From Lepisosteus oculatus (lineage: Eukaryota; Chordata; Actinopteri; Semionotiformes; Lepisosteidae): a DNA stretch of 64,000 nt. Below, in pieces: positions 31,901-43,764 of the stretch. The stretch is taken from assembly GCF_040954835.1 (NCBI RefSeq), contig NC_090714.1, positions 7,118,501 through 7,182,500 on the forward strand. The letters are read 5' to 3'. Each line of letters begins with the position of its first letter. The stretch's first letter is position 1. The translations under genes were made by a program, and so were the position numbers. The notes under the pieces were generated by a model that made no database searches, was not told where the DNA came from, and saw nothing but the letters and a program-made list of their open reading frames with translations.

Positions 31901-34900
31901 ACATGCTTAAAACTCCTGCAGGCCAGACCATATATCTTCTTCAGCACTGAGAAGGCACTGCAGAAGACTACAGCTTGGCTATTTTCCATTCCTCTGCACA
32001 GGACCGGTAACAGGAATTCAGGCTGAATTCCCAAATTTACTAAAATATAAAGGCAAAATTACAGATCTAATACCGCGAAGTAAAATGAGGAATAAAAAAA
32101 AACATACACCAAAATCTTCCCTAAAAGCCCAGTCTTTTAAACGATCTTTCAGTGACATTACCTTATGGTTCTAATCAGAATCTCAAATGTTTGTTTGCTG
32201 AACGCTCACTAAAAATTGAGCGCAGCAGAGTGCACAAATCGTTCCAGATGTGCGTTAATTGGCAACATCAGGGCTGACTGGGCCTGTGTGCGCTGGGTCA
32301 TCCCGACACTGCACAGCTGCTGTCCTTTTCCAGACCCAGCCTGATGCGAACAGGGTGCTTAAGGGACACAGGAATGCACCCCTGATGCTCACCCTACTGC
32401 TCTTCATGAATATACTCCCATCATCTCCAGCCAGTGTCAGGATTAGCTGGACAACATTTCATCACACCACAAGAACCGGGGCTCACTATGTTCCCAATAG
32501 ACTTGTAGGGAAGCAGTGCAACAAGTATATACTTAAAGGGGCACCTGCAGTCCCAATTTCTCTGTTATTAAATCTCTGTAACAAAATAAACTCATTGATG
32601 TTCATAGAAACATTTTACGAATTTCGAAATGAAGCACAAAATCGTGAACTTTGTGCAGGTACTGTAAGTCACCATGTTGTCGCAAGCCCACATTCGAGTT
32701 GCCACGAATCAAAACCGGCTCAAAATTGAAAGTAATATCTTTAAGGGATTAAAAGTGATGTATTCACAAGACTAGAAGTTTTGTTGCCTCGTTCTGAATC
32801 GCAGAACATGGCGCTGTGCACACCTGGAAACTGTGTCTATTTTGTGATGTAAATTGGAGGTTTTACACGTGACTGTGTACATTTTACTTTAATTGTGGTT
32901 TGAAATGCACAGTGCTGATTTTTTCTAACCCTTAAATATAAAAATAGCCCTGCAGTTCCCCTTTAATATTTTAAAGCTTTGCTAAGCAGAAATCATTTCT
33001 TATTTACACATTGCCCACTGCAAGTGGAAATGTGGTTCTTTTTTTACACCTGCAGCGGACCACAGTGATGAGTCTGGAATGGAACCTTTGGGTCTATCTG
33101 TGACCTCAGGAACTCTTTGACCTGTAGTCATCAGACTCTCAGTCCTTGAACTTCCTCGTGATCATGTATGTAGCCTCTGTCGAGATTCACGTTCCAAACT
33201 GGGAGGTGGGAGGAGGTAACAAAAAAAGACATCAAAACTTTTCACAATGCACCACTGTAGTTCAATAAAGGCACAACTCGACTGACCATTCATGTATCCA
33301 ACTCCCCCAAGCTGGTCAGCAGATCTGAACATATCCTTGAACCTTTTGTCATTCACACGTGCCATGAACAACACCTCCTTTATTTCATTTACTGTTCCTT
33401 TCATAGCTAGACAACTCTAGGCATTGAACAGCAGTAAAATAAGCAGACATCAGTGACTACAAGAAGTCAGTAACTTATTAAAATGCAAGTTATTAAAATT
33501 TAACTACACAGAAGAAACAACTTTAATAGTAATAGTCATGCATTTTTAAATGAGAATAAAAGTCCCCGAGTCTCCAAAGAGCTTGGGTAGTGATTTCCAG
33601 AGTATGGGTGCATATACATAACATGCCTTGTTAAGCTGAGAGTGCTGCCTCAAACTGGAAACTGGCTTTGACAAAAGCACACAGACAGTCTGACAGAAAA
33701 CAGGGTCCAATGAAATCTGCAATAGGGGTGCTGTGCAAGTGAGTGATAACATCAGAGAAATGTTATCAAATCGAAAACTCACTGGCGACCAGTGGACCAG
33801 TGGAGTTCTGTCACAAAGGCGCCCTTGACATTCCCTGCTCAGAACACAAGCAGCAGGTGTCTCAACACATCGCTCCCTTCCCTCAGCACCAGAATCAAGC
33901 CTTACAGACCTTACAGTGCTGGCGTGATGAAAGCAATAATACCACAGCGTCAGAACTCAGAAAGGTGTAAAACTGCAACACAAAGCTGAACAAAGGCTCT
34001 TTTTAACACTGTGAACATTAACCTTTTTGGTGGACCCATTTCATTTTAAGTCTTTATGTAACCAGATAAGAAAATTAAGAGCAAGTGTTCACAAGAATGA
34101 GCTGGCTAGAGAACTGTTTGTACAGCAGGGCTTTTACTGGAGCAGTGTGAGCAAAAAGCCTCACTCTAGGGTACAACAGCACAGTCCCACCCAGGATTTG
34201 AACTCACAAACCTTTGGTTTGGAAGTATTGAGCCCTAACCCCTACTCCACACTGCTGTCCCTGGCAGATCCATAAAGAGACTAATAACCAAGGTTATAGA
34301 CCCACATCAGCAGGTCTCTCAGACCTGTCAATAACATTAGTGCTGACTGGGGTCACTGAAGTCAGAAGATGCTAGGTTGCATCCCCTGTAGATTGAATTA
34401 CAGAAAGTTTTGATGCATCCAACTAATTGACTCAGTACAAGGTCCTGATCAGATTTAGCACAGACAGAAATGTGAGTCTTATCAGGAGGCATCTCTAGAT
34501 ATAGGAGCTGGCTCAAACCTCACAAAATAAATCCAATTTATTTCTTTGTTTTACTCCCAAAGACAGAAGCAGGTCATTTGTTTGAAGATTTTAATAGAGT
34601 TGCGATTATGAGGGCTTGTTTACAGATGTCCCTTTCCACAAGCCCTCCTGTGAGGTTCAGGTTTTTATGGGTGCTCAAAGAAAGACAGAAGTGTGATCTG
34701 AAGACAGCAACTTTCCATCGCTGCTTCTGAGAATTAATCGCTTTATTTTTCTGAAACAGCGTTGAGTGAAAGCAAAGCCAGCACCGCAAACATCCCAACT
34801 AAACATTAACCGTTCTTGGAAGCCTGGGCATGTTTCCTTGGGCCAGCCGAGTTTAAATTTCATTTCTCTGCACATTCTTGGCAAGAGAATTACAACTGAC

Positions 34901-36000
34901 TGCAGGCTCTAGCCAAATACATAAAAACTAGACCCGGCTATATACTTTTCGGGCTCCAGGGGGAAGATGCTTTATGACTTGCTTGCTCCAAGTTAATTGT
35001 GTTAGAGATCTATGTCACACTTCAGCAGAATGAAAAACATCTTCTCCTGAACTTCAATGCAGTTCTGGTTTTTAAGGATGTCTGGATCGAGACCAGGCAA
35101 TGTTTTGCTCTCTTTCGATAGGCATTATGGATCGGTGTGGCTACTTTCAACAAACGTTAAATGATGGTGACGTGCATGACTGCCAATTGGGAAGTACTGT
35201 TAAGCTAACAGTGCTCAACTTGTAACGAAAGAAAGTGTAAACATTTTCACCTGTAACAACAGAGGAAATAGTGCAAAGTGAGATACTTCTCGGAGTAACA
35301 AGCGTTGTCCCAAAAGTGTGGGGTAATAAAAAAATCAGACAACGGTTTTCCAATCTCGAAAACCTCCCGGTCTGGATTCTCTTACGACAGTGTATACAGC
35401 TTTTCTCTATTCAGCAGAAATGGACTGGTTCGCTTTCAAAATGTGTTTTGAATTATTGTTGCGCTTAAATGAAAGACATCGCAAACTCATCAAGCCGCCA
35501 TTTTTCGGTTTGAATCGAGACGGAGAATATTCAAAGCTTTGTTGCTTCCTTGAAGACTTTGGCTCCAGTATTGTTAATTCCAGCTATTCTCTTTCTCTTT
35601 AAATGATGTATAAATATTTTTTTTTGCCTTCTTGTCAAAGGAAATATTTTGCTGTTTTCCCATTTTTGCACCTCAAGTCATTTAAGAAAATGAAGAGCAA
35701 ACTGCACTGTAGAGAAGAATGTTCAGGCCCAGGTGATTGTGAACCTGCAGGATAAGTGCACTCTCGCCCTCTCCTGGGCTGCAGGGCATCTTACCAGGTG
35801 AGGTAGTCCAGAGCCAGCTCGGCAGCAGTCGCTTTAGAGGGCTCGGGCTTCTCCAGCGTCACCCCGGCTGCCTTCAGTCTCCTCTTCTCCTCCTTCTTCA
35901 TCTCTTTCTTCACTTTTCTTTCCAGCTGCCTCCTCTCCTCTGGGCTTAAGTCTCCCCCCTCCTCCTCCTCCTCGTCCTCTCCTCCATCCTGTTCAGCCTC
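20326..36000 (-). CDS. C7orf50: C7orf50 (WKF-domain) homologue, last three coding exons
   Basis: Minus-strand exons 35795-36000, 22017-22098 and 20326-20499 join in phase (0, then TG|C, then 0) and end at TGA 20326-20328, giving 153 residues of a protein that is about 194 residues in human. Exon one of this set encodes an acidic start, then [16 protein letters not shown] and AAELALDYL. Exon two encodes [20 protein letters not shown], the WKF-domain core and nearly identical to the human protein. Exon three encodes [18 protein letters not shown] and ends REVIQLLS, as in human. The two visible introns are 13.7 kb and 1.5 kb. An in-frame stop just upstream of 36000 shows that at least one more 5' exon, for about 40 residues, is needed; I cannot place it. 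The acceptor of the last exon lacks a clear pyrimidine tract, but homology supports it. The yeast relative YCR016W suggests a nucleolar role by family knowledge only. Confidence 0.92.
20725..20960 (-). repeat. Dispersed repeat, CR1-like LINE 3' scrap
   Basis: ATCCAAAGATCTCATCCAG and CTTTGTGTAAAGAAGGGTCT match the segment at 57515-57715 in order and spacing. It lies just inside the intron between the last two C7orf50 exons. Confidence 0.5.
22099..26720. other. C7orf50 large intron, left part
   Basis: No exon recognised. It holds a 10-bp perfect palindrome at 22311-22331, a moderately GC-rich patch at 22730-23120 with only chance ORFs, and a short L2-like tail (CAGATGCTTTCCAAAGTCC, minus strand) near 25125-25170. 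Confidence 0.45.
26721..27249 (-). mobile_element. 5S-rRNA-derived SINE (copy 3)
   Basis: Minus-strand copy running from the ATT-rich tail at 26721 to the head. It keeps the extreme 5' end (GGCCAGCAGCCATATCAACC), which resembles the start of 5S rRNA, but has a deletion in the GGATGGGAGACC region. Confidence 0.85.
27250..28951. other. C7orf50 large intron, middle part
   Basis: AT-rich intronic sequence. A 139-codon open frame at 28112-28531 (+) has no recognisable domain and is probably chance. Confidence 0.45.
28951..28990 (+). repeat. (TAA)n microsatellite
   Basis: About twelve uninterrupted TAA units form the tail of the adjoining 5S-SINE, so the microsatellite probably arose from the SINE tail. 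Confidence 0.9.
28952..29518 (-). mobile_element. 5S-rRNA-derived SINE (copy 4)
   Basis: Very similar to copy 1 across the whole body. Head and tail are both present, and the tail is expanded into the TAA microsatellite. Confidence 0.88.
30115..30780 (+). mobile_element. L2-like LINE reverse-transcriptase fragment, broken
   Basis: Decayed ORF2 pieces appear in order: [10 protein letters not shown] (the reverse-transcriptase core) near 30126, [14 protein letters not shown] near 30300, [13 protein letters not shown] near 30390, and [20 protein letters not shown] near 30490-30545. They fall in different frames with gaps, so the element is dead. A TTA/CTA microsatellite at about 30674-30711 interrupts the end. 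Confidence 0.75.
30820..31170 (+). repeat. CR1-like LINE 3' scrap
   Basis: AGGATTTTCTACACAAAGAG, GCTTCTTTCAATAAAGAGC and ATGAGCTGAATGGCTCATTC follow the order of a common fish LINE end. The segment at 41795-41960 is a second copy. Confidence 0.5.
32537..32963. mobile_element. TTAA-flanked MITE (T2/Kolobok-like), copy 2
   Basis: TTAA at 32533-32536 and 32964-32967. The ends AGGGGCACCTGCAGT and CCTGCAGTTCCCCT are inverted repeats. It is about 170 bp shorter than copy 1 because a central block is missing. Confidence 0.8.
34124..34266 (-). mobile_element. tRNA-derived SINE, minus strand
   Basis: On the minus strand a tRNA-like head, CAGCAGTGTGGAGTAGGGG with box-B-like GAGTTCAAATCCTGG, is followed by GCTGTTGTACCCTAGAGTGA. 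This is a common fish SINE layout. The 3' tail is not evident. Confidence 0.7.
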
Positions 36001-37436
36001 CTGTATTTAAACAGAAATCCACATCATAGGAAGGGATCACTCTACAAGAGATTAGGACTGAGTTTAGTCTTGGGGAAAAAAAAAGCAAGACAATGACACA
36101 AAATGGGTCCCTCCTTTTCATATGGTCAACACATCTCGGGCCTGGCAGGCTCAAACCACCTCAAAAGAGCATCTAGAGTATTTCATTCACCCTTTAACAT
36201 TGTGCCGCACTCAGTCTGTCAAAGTCCTTGTTCTCTCTAGGCTGGATCATTGCAACATCTCCTAACTGGCTTGAGTGCATCGCCATTGACACCCCACCCT
36301 CCCCATCTCGCCCAGAAGCTTGATTACTGCTCTCTGTCTTGCTGCTCACACAGGTGGCCCCTGGCTCCACTCCCTGCTCTCAGCCCACTGAGGAGCCTCA
36401 TCCTTCTCCACCACTGCCTCTACCAGGGTGTCCCTCGCCCTGCTGCTCTCCTCCCAGCCTGGCACCCTCTCCGACACCTGCTGCTGGCCACCTGGCTGTC
36501 CCTCCTCCCCCTGCCTGCCCCCTTGGACTGTACCCATCGATTCTACAGCATATCCATGTACACCTCTCTTCACTGCGTTCATTTTGTACAGTGCAGGAAT
36601 TCTTTCGATAAAGGCGCCTTCTAAGGAAATGAATTACAACCGAGGTCAGCTCACTGCTGCTTGGTGAAGCTTGCTTGTCCAGTTGAAGTCTGTTTGTTTT
36701 AACTAGGGATCAGCCCCACTCCCTGGGATCAGTGTTAATCCGCCGAAGGGGGTGTGGCGGCTGGCCTCTGGCACAGTGAAAGGAAGTGATGTCACTCCTA
36801 ACACCTCCACTGGTAAGCAAATACAGCTGAATACCAGCAACAGGCGAATCACACAGCAGACAAAAGTGTTGTTATGCTTCCCATTCCTCACAGATTCAAA
36901 CAAACAGGAAGCCAGGAAGTGCCAGGACACCTGAAGCTAACCTGTAGTTTTGTTTACAAACCTGAACACTTCACTAAGCAAAGATTTGCTTAAGACCAGG
37001 GCTGTGTTAACACTAGGAGATGAAAGAGATGTTTCATTGTCTCAGACAACGTCCTGCTTTTTTAGTGCAGTTTTACGTAAAAGAATGAGAGAAAATGCTC
37101 AGACTGGGGAGACAATTACTTGACTACATCAGGTGTCTCTCTTAGGACATTCCAAAGATTTAAGAGGCTTATGTTTTTCTTAAAACCTTATTATACCAAC
37201 AATCTATAATCTGTTGTAGTTAAAGCAGTCAAGTTTGCAGATAATACCAAAATAGCAGGATTCTTTTTCTTTTTCCACTTTCCAACCGTTTTGGTGCAAT
37301 ATATGCCACTCTCAATATATGAGACGTGTGCAATACATTTATAAATATAAATATAAATATATTGTGCAATACAACTTTTTGTGTACTGTTCTGTTCTGGT
37401 TTGTTCTTTGTGTGTTCTGGACTGTGAGTAACTTCT
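36001..37436 (+). other. Intron or 5' region of C7orf50, with L2-like LINE fragment
   Basis: At about 36190-36632 a + strand fragment reads VLVLSRLDHCNIS, an L2-type ORF2 motif, and ends in TTCGATAAAGGCGCC, an L2-like tail. Between them is a GC-rich, Pro/Leu-coding stretch. The remainder is plain sequence with a short ATAAAT repeat near 37337-37362. Confidence 0.5.
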
Positions 37437-37911
37437 AAAAAATCTAAGGTTGCTACTGGAAGAGGTGTTAGTGGGGCCAGCAGGGGGTGCTCATCCTGCG
37501 GTCCATGTGGGTCCTAATGCCCCAGTATAGTGACGGGGACACTATACTGTAAACAGGCGCCATCCTTCGGATGAGATGTAAAACCGAGGTCCTGACTCTC
37601 TGTGGTCATTAAAAATCCCAGGGCGTTTCTTGAAAAGAGTAGGGGTGTAACCCCAGCATCCTGGCCAAATTTCTCATTGGCCCTTACCAATCATGGCCTC
37701 CTAATAATCCCCATCTATGAACTGGCTTCATTACTCTGCTCTCCTCCCCACTGATTGCTGATGTGTGGGGAGCGTTCTGGTGCACTATGGCTGCCGTCGC
37801 ATCATCCAGGTGGGGCTGCACACTGGTGGTGGAGGGGAGTCCGCATTACCTGTAAAGAGCTTTGAGTGGAGTGTCCAGAAAAGCACTATATAAGTGTAAG
37901 CAATTATTATT
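37437..37911 (+). mobile_element. 5S-rRNA-derived SINE, 5'-truncated (copy 5)
   Basis: Begins at CTAAGGTTGCTACTGG, so the 5S head is absent. The body and the tail CACTATATAAGTGTAAG plus ATTATT are intact, the pattern expected of 5' truncation during LINE-driven insertion. Confidence 0.85.
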
Positions 37912-37949
37912 CTTTACATCTTAATCTAGACAATGGAGGGGAGCAATAA

Positions 37950-38300
37950 AAAAAGCAAAATTCTAGAATAGTTTAGGATTTAATTGTGCAATGCTCTATT
38001 AAGATCTCCTTTAGAATACTGTGTACAATTGTGTATGTACACAATGTTATGAAAACATTGCTCTTGTGTAATTATTCCAGAGAAGAGCAGTCCTCATGAT
38101 TCTTCTCTCCTGCTTCCATTTGCACTCTATGAATCGCTTGAAAGACTCTAGAGAAATAACAGTAACCATAAAGTTAAAACTCAACAAGAAGCAACAGAGC
38201 TCTGAAACTGAACCGCCAGTGCTGACAGAGACTGGCACCAGTTCACACGCATCAATACAGAAAAGAGCACCAGCTTGTGGGTAATCATCACATCTGCAAA
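37950..38300 (+). repeat. CR1-like LINE ORF2 C-terminal remnant
   Basis: TTTAGAATACTGTGTACAAT and CCAGAGAAGAGCAGTCCTCA correspond to the EYCVQ and VQRRA-type motifs of LINE ORF2 ends, in order. The frame is broken throughout. Confidence 0.5.
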
Positions 38301-38399
38301 TTGAGAAAACAACATCTTGCAGCAAAGTAGGGCTGCTCCTTGTCAGGGAGAGACTGATGAAAAAGTCTTTGGAGAACTGACAGCATTGTTAATGAGTGA

Positions 38400-40650
38400 G
38401 GAGCCAGGCAGATAACCAGGGTCATTACTCTTGCAGTTTGGACAGGCTATGATAATTGTATCTCCTCAAGGCATACTCAAGTGCAACTGAGTGGGCCAGG
38501 ATTTCCACTTGAACCAATGTATAACTGGGTGCTTCCCTTGCAAAGAAAGCGAGGACCTCTGAAACCAGCCTGGCCCTGCGTGAGAGCAGAGTGCCCCGAC
38601 AGCTTACAGTCATGCTGCCTGCACCATTACGATCTGAACCAAGAACCCCACCTAATAAACCACACCATCGCATTAACTCGGTCCTCTACAGCAACCACAA
38701 ACATACATGGTCAAATAAGTGCACGTTATTCAGTTCAAACCAAAAAACAAACAAAAAATATGATAATTCAGTGGTATTCATGCTAAACACACAGATATGA
38801 CCTCCTCTGAATGCATTTTCCACCTTCTTTTCATTCTGCACTTTATTTTTCCTATTTTACTCATAACGTCTGGAAAGCGCTCTGAGTGCCCAGAATGTCT
38901 TTAGCCCTTTCTGCCAAACTTCCCTGGGAGTGTGTCAAAGCTGGGTGGTCCTCATGCAGATCAGGGAGGGGGAGGGTCATTAATTAGGGAAGATGAGGGG
39001 TTTTGATCATAAACCCTTCCTTTGCGATCCGATTAGCTTTGCAAGAGAAAGTCCCAACCATCCAACCAAGTGAAGAGCCCGACCCATTGTAAATAAATTC
39101 TAACAGTAAACAGATAACTTTGGCAAACAAAGGCCTCCTTGATCAAAATCAGGGCATGAATTCCTCCACTCTGCCCTGCTTTGTGTGTGTTTTTCTCGGC
39201 TGCAGAAGAGCAGAAGAAAACAGCCTATAAATTTTGACACAGATTTCTCCTGTTGGCCATGCGGCATGAGAGAGGCCCATCTTTCTCACTTGAATCTTGC
39301 TTAGCTCATCCAAGTATCAATTCCAGCTGTTTACTGAAGGCTTGAGAGTAGGGCATCACCTTTAATGGTGTGGTTTGTCCCAGACACCAACAAATCTAGT
39401 ATTTTCCAGGCCTTTTTTTAATGGCTTTCCATTGATGAGTCAATTTAAACTCTTCATTTCCTCTGGGCTGTAGGTTTATTGCTCAAGTTCACTCTCTGCT
39501 ATCTGATGCGATCTCATCAAGAACAGAAAAGCTTCTTGCATCCCAAGATCCAATCGAACTCCATGTGTTTCCCATTTTGCTGTCTGATTCGTGGTAAGTG
39601 GAAACTCTTCAAGGCCTTTACTTGCTTTTGGTTTTGTATCACCAACCCCTACTTAAGGACAATTTGTGCCATCTTGGAACCCATTTCGAATTTTAGCTTC
39701 AAAAATTAAGCTCAGATGAAACTGAATACCCAACACCATCAACCAGCCTTTTAAGAGAGAGGAGAGGAATTAATTAACACCTCTGTTTAACATTTTGTTT
39801 AACCTACAATGGAAATTGAACTGTGCCTTAATCACAAATTTTAACATAATTGAATTACAAAGTTAATCTTTTTGTTTCCTGTCTACATTTAACAACCTGC
39901 AAAGAAGCTGCAGACATATGTGTACTTTCTGAAACTGGTTTAAAGCCTTCAGTATGTAGTTTGTCCTATTCAATCCATGATCTAAACACTAGGTATAGGA
40001 TATCTGACGAAGGTGTGATGATGCTAGCTTTTAAAAACCACACTTAAATGCACACACAGTTTATGAACCTGAATTCTTACAATATAACGGGAATGTAAAC
40101 ATACACTTAGCTCTGCAAACATGCTGAAATCTAAAAACAGCGTCCCTTAATTAATATGGAATATTTGCGGCCTATTCTAGGACACTGGGTTATGGCAGAT
40201 TTTAAAATACATCACAACGAAGCCTTTGGTGCTGTATAAGTGCCTCTAATTTTGGTTTCCCCTCAAATTCTGTCCCCCTTGCCAGGACACCCCCTCCTCT
40301 TTTGGCAGTGTCAGCCCACCACAGCAGCCTGTGGGTTTCCAGGCTGCTATTCGGTGCACATCCAGTCTCCTCCTCAGGCTCCGATGTAGCCGAGTTCTGT
40401 TGAGACCATATTTGTCTGGTTTCTTTTAAGGGCCACCGCAGGCCAAGCCAAGAATCCCACCCAGTGAGTCTGAGGTTCCCACTGTCCCCCGTTCCTCCCG
40501 GACCCTGAGCGGTCCGATCTCACTGCCGCCGGAGAGACAGGCACCAGTTCATAAGGCTTAGCTGGCACCGAGGACACACAGCTTGTCTAAGCAACAGGGG
40601 TGTTTGGTCTCAAAACCAAAAGGGAATCATCCACCTTCTAACCATCCCAA
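38400..40650. other. Intronic or upstream DNA, nothing recognised
   Basis: AT-rich with short chance ORFs only. No exon with matching splice sites was found. Confidence 0.45.
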
Positions 40651-40654
40651 CAAG

Positions 40655-40925
40655 CAACAGGCACAAGGCAGGATACATCCAGGATGGGACGCCCGTCCAT
40701 CACAGGGCACAGACTGACACCAGGACCCATTTTCCCAGAAGACGATTACCCATCCAGCATGTCTTTAGACTGCAGAAGGAAAGCGGAGCGCTCGGGAGGA
40801 AAAACACACAAACACAGGGGGAACGTACAAACTCCATGCAGATAGCACCCCAGGACTGGAACTGCACCCAGAGCCCCAGCGCTGCGAGGAGCAATCCTGA
40901 CCACTACCCCAAAGAGGCTCCAATC
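40655..40925 (-). mobile_element. tRNA-headed SINE-like repeat, minus strand
   Basis: On the minus strand GGGTAGTGGTCAGGATTGCT resembles a tRNA-derived SINE head. It is followed by GCATGGAGTTTGTACGTTCC, TCTAAAGACATGCTGGATGG and CCCTGTGATGGACGGGCG, hallmarks of a widespread fish repeat. Confidence 0.7.
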
Positions 40926-41794
40926 CTCAAAGAAGAACACAGCTACTCTCTTGTAAATGCCTTCTCCTTGCAGCTGGACTAGGAGCCGATTCTAATCGAG
41001 TACACGCAAAAACAATTTCTTTTTGGGGGGGGGTCTTCAACAACTCAGTGATAATGTGGTACAGCATCCTTCCCCAGTCAAATAAAAAAAAAGCTGACAG
41101 TTGGCAATGGGAAATAAATCATATCCTCACATTTAAAGGTAGGGCTTCAAATAAAGGGGATTTAAAAAAAAACGTGGAAAAACTTGTTACTTTTATATTT
41201 TATAATATAATAATTTTATATTTCCAGATATGAAATTACCAAAAGCTCAACGTGGCTCGTAGCTTCAGCCTCTGCACAAGCATGTGAGGAATGACGGTGG
41301 GCTGCGAGCGCTGGGTGACGGACTGTGGAAGAGTGACCCCGGCTTTCTGCTTACGGTATTGTGACCTCAAACGTGCCCCGGACGTCCCAGAGCGTCACCG
41401 TTACCAAGGATACTGCTGCTGGCTCGAACATGCCAAACAAGCCTGGTCACAGCTGGACACGGAGGCAGACCAGGCTCAGATCAGTAATCTCTGACCCACA
41501 GGGCTGAGCCTCTGAGACAGTGTATTTACCTGGGCAAGAAAATAACATTTGTCTGTCTTAAAACACCTGACTGACAGGACAGCAAACAAGACAGGACAGG
41601 TGGATGCATTGTAAAGGCTCTGACTGAGTTAGAACCAATTCCCATAATGATCTAACTGTGGGCTCAGCCGGACACATTTGATATTTTTCAGCAAATTTTA
41701 AACTTGATCATTTAAAAAACTGATCTTGAATGTTAGGCTAGCCATAAAACTGCTTTTTAACCTGTACAGACATTTTACGTTTTATTTTATCAGT

Positions 41795-41960
41795 CATATG
41801 CCTTGGACCAAGTGAGTGAGAGAAGTGTGTTTAGGGCTGGGAATGGGAGGCACTTCTTTACACAAACGGCGGTGGATATTGGGAACAAGCTGCCTTGCCA
41901 CGTTGTTGAAACGAATTCCCGGGAACCTTTGAGCAAAGTCTGGATGAGATCCTTGGCTGC
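41795..41960 (+). repeat. CR1-like LINE 3' scrap
   Basis: Reads GRHFFTQTAVDIGNKLPCHV in one frame, similar to the C-terminus of LINE ORF2. It ends in CTGGATGAGATCCTTGG. Confidence 0.55.
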
Positions 41961-41999
41961 TAGTTGGATTTGGCCCCCCACACATTGGCAACCTCGTCT

Positions 42000-42940
42000 T
42001 ACGTTCCTCAGGAGTTAAAGCACGAACAAAAGCCCCAAACCACCCACAACGAAAAACAGAAAAAAAAACTTTTCATGTACTGAAAGTCAAAATCCCTCCA
42101 AAACAGGTACAGTATATGTGCTATGAAAACTTACTCGCATAGATTCTAAGGGATTTAGACTGTATTCAGAAACTTATCTGGCACAACAAGTAATGCAAAG
42201 ATTAAACAGGCTGTTTTCCAGGGACAGGAGGTAAAGTATGGCTTCACTCCTACAGAAACCGTTCCACACACGGAGCTGGCCCCGTAACAAAGGAAACTTG
42301 GACTGCTGTGGCAGGGGGCCCGCGGAGAGGGGCAACACAGAGCACTGCGCTACTGCAGGAGGGGGAACCGCCTGGCACTCGAGAGCTCAGCTGCGGATAT
42401 CGTCAAGCAAGTGACTGGCAAAGCGGCCTGTCCGCAGGACGTTGTACTTTTCCCCTCACCCCTGAAAAAAAATCTTCCAAAACTCCGATGATTGATAAGA
42501 ATATCCTTCCTCTGAGCGCGAAGCTGAGTCAGTGTGTGCTGGCCGCTTCCACTCTGAAAAGCAGAAAAAATAAACGTTTCGTTGCTCTGAAGGCACCTTG
42601 AAGAAGACTTTTTCTCTCTCTCCTACTCAGCATTGAAGTAGCCCGTATTTGTTGCTTTGCACTCTCACTCTGAGCCAGGTTATCTACTGTGATCAACTGG
42701 TCTAATAGGTACTAAAAACTAAACAGGCCAGAACAGACAAATGACCTCTTTTCATCTGGAACCTTTCCTTTTCAAGGACGTTGAAGAAAAGATTGTCTGT
42801 TAATGTTAGCTCAATATAGCTATAGCATATATTTCATAAATGCTGCCAAGGAAATGAATAAACTGATTTGAAATAATTTCCCTTTCTTTATTTTTTTTAT
42901 TTCTCGTTTGCCAGCTTTTAGCTGGGCCTCTGACTGGACC
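42000..42940. other. Intronic or upstream DNA, no gene recognised
   Basis: A 97-codon + strand frame at 42308-42601 in a locally GC-rich patch has no recognisable domain. Confidence 0.4.
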
Positions 42941-43030
42941 ACACCTGAAGAGGGTCCACAGCCAAAACACTGTATTTTTTCTATCTTTTCAGCATGGTAT
43001 TATCCTCTACTTGTTGCCTAGCAGCTTGCG
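42941..43030 (+). repeat. Foldback-family repeat, copy D (partial, old)
   Basis: Matches the plus arm of copies A-C with several substitutions: CCTGAAGAGGGTCCACAGCC, a T-rich tract ending TCTTTTCAGCATGG, then CTACTTGTTGCC. The AATAAA of the family is mutated here. Confidence 0.65.
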
Positions 43031-43596
43031 TGTTGGCAAAATTCCCCACTCCCCACTTTCTTCATTTTCCTGCTCTGTCCTGGACCATCAAACTCAAATA
43101 CCAGCATATTGGCCTGGACTCCTTTAAAGAAGATCCTGGCCTCTCACTGGTAAGCCCGCCCAGAAAGTCTGCTTAAATAAGATAAATGGGATCTTATTTT
43201 AACACTTGTGTCTATATCGATTGCCTTGACTTGCATCCAGTCCTGGAGAACAAGACAAACGTCCTTGCCTGAGAGAAGTCAAAATGATCCTGCGTAGCTA
43301 CTCTAGGATGCTGCCTCAGTGCCAGTGCAGCAGATGACCCCCACATGACCCTCTCTGGATTTCTTCATTCCCTTTCGTTCCGTACATTCTCTGCAGCTCT
43401 GAGTACATTCCTCCTCCTCCCCCTTTCCCCAGCTGCCCACATGCTCGTTTCTGCTCTTCTGGCATCATGTGCTGATAACACTGTTACCACACACACTGCC
43501 CGTCAAGAGTGCAGAATCTCAACAGTCCGCCTTGAAGTGCCAGTTCTCAGGGACTTCTGAATATCAGTCCAGCTCACTGTCAGTACACTCTTCACA

Positions 43597-43764
43597 CCTG
43601 TCCCCCGAGTGCCGTGTCTTTGTTGACGGTACGCCAGCGGCGCTGGAACACGCCAGTCCCCAGAGTGCCGTGTCTTTGTTGACGGTACGCAAGCGGTGCT
43701 GGAACACGCCTGTCCCCCGAGTGCCGTGTCTTCACTGACGGTACGCCAGCGGCGCTGGAACACA
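43597..43764 (+). repeat. 56-bp minisatellite, three units
   Basis: Units start at 43597, 43653 and 43709. Each contains GAGTGCCGTGTCTT, then GACGGTACGC and GCGCTGGAACAC or a close variant. The period is not a multiple of three, so it is not a coding repeat. Confidence 0.92.

Noticed and set aside
36250..36624. 124-codon + strand Pro/Leu-rich ORF
   Set aside because: It sits inside an L2-like LINE fragment with broken frames and an L2-like tail.
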